64,000 bases of DNA, taken from positions 62,001-126,000 of the forward strand of contig CACJDW010000002.1 of NCBI GenBank assembly GCA_902592275.1, given 5' to 3'. The position numbers and the translations under genes are program-made. This document shows, piece by piece, positions 63,308 through 64,000 of this stretch; the stretch's first letter is position 1, and each line of letters opens with the position of its first letter. The notes below the pieces were generated by a model, which ran no database searches, had not been told where the DNA came from, and saw only the letters and a program-made list of their open reading frames with translations. This DNA is from an uncultured Pelagibacteraceae bacterium. GTDB lineage: Bacteria; Pseudomonadota; Alphaproteobacteria; Pelagibacterales; Pelagibacteraceae.

Positions 63308-64000
63308 TTATCTTTGTTTTTTAGTTTTGAATTTTCCGCCTTTAACTTCTTGTTCTAAGAAAGAACCTTCAGCTTCACCAACTTCAGTAAAAGTTACTCC
63401 AGTAGCACCTTCGTAATTAATCTTTTTACCTTTTGCTAGTAAGTCTAAACCTTTCTTAAGTTCGCCTGGATAAATTTTAGTTCCAGGAGCGTTAGCAACA
63501 TCCATTACATGTTTTGCAATAGATGCTCTGTCAGCAGAGTTACCTGCTTGCATAGCAAGAACGATTAAAGCAGCTGCATCGTAAGATTCACCTGTGTAAG
63601 GACCAGAAGCTTCTACACCTCCAGCTTTTGCAACTTCAGCAAATATACCTGCACCTTTACCAGTAGAGCCTGGTAATGATCCAAATGATTTGCTTAAATC
63701 TTTTCCGAATGCATCAACTAAAGATTGACCAATCATACCATCTGATAAAATAAATCTATCAAATGCACCAGAGTCTAAAGAAGCTTGAATAATTCCTTTT
63801 CCTCCTTGGTCAAGGTAACCAATAACTGCTACAGCATCACCACCAGCAGATGCAAGAGTTGCTACTTCAGATGAGTAATCTGCTTTTCCATCTTCATGAG
63901 CAGTTACAGTTGTAACTTTAATACCATGAGCTTCAACTGCTGCTTTGTAAACATCAGCTAAACCTTTACCATAGTCATTGTTAGTATAAGTGATTGCAAC
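63308..64000 (-). CDS. LIV-type ABC transporter substrate-binding protein, N-terminus truncated by window edge
   Basis: Open minus-strand frame continues past the ORF-track Met at 63736 to the window end; SGPYTGESYDAAALIVLAMQ typical of peripla_BP_6. Confidence 0.85.
   Translation of the reverse strand, partial: VAITYTNNDYGKGLADVYKAAVEAHGIKVTTVTAHEDGKADYSSEVATLASAGGDAVAVIGYLDQGGKGIIQASLDSGAFDRFILSDGMIGQSLVDAFGKDLSKSFGSLPGSTGKGAGIFAEVAKAGGVEASGPYTGESYDAAALIVLAMQAGNSADRASIAKHVMDVANAPGTKIYPGELKKGLDLLAKGKKINYEGATGVTFTEVGEAEGSFLEQEVKGGKFKTKKQR

Overview
AT-rich, densely packed bacterial window whose gene content, order and base composition look like SAR11 / Candidatus Pelagibacter (inference from content, not a database match). 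Most of it is core metabolism. Main blocks in order: partial RluD-type pseudouridine synthase; tRNA-Arg(TCG); envelope cassette (CDP-glycerol glycerophosphotransferase-like, SGNH-like, ABC-2 exporter); Sua5/TsaC; isoprenoid genes (xseB-ispA-dxs, ispB-like); aroC; pdxH; glyQS; ppdK; a circularly permuted two-piece tmRNA on the minus strand; thyX; mrp; hflKC-DUF2065-degP; miaA; ilvBNC; an oligopeptide ABC operon; leuA; mreBCD-mrdA-rodA; an oxidoreductase/HDAC/msrB/DUF1479 run; LysE exporter; two LIV-type ABC cassettes with azlCD, a CsiD/GlaH homolog, a ProC-like gene and an MFS transporter; and a partial LIV substrate-binding protein. No CRISPR array, transposon, prophage or obvious defence system was seen. 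The best candidates for something undescribed are small and regulatory: (i) a 10-bp perfect hairpin that encloses the likely RBS of the LysE-family gene at ~48.8 kb and starts where a predicted promoter would initiate, with an alternative reading on the other strand as a 13-codon leader ORF; (ii) tiny ORFs embedded in both LIV operons; (iii) hairpins between substrate-binding protein and permease genes; (iv) a predicted leaderless ilvB mRNA. The tmRNA tag reads ANESYALAA directly from the sequence.
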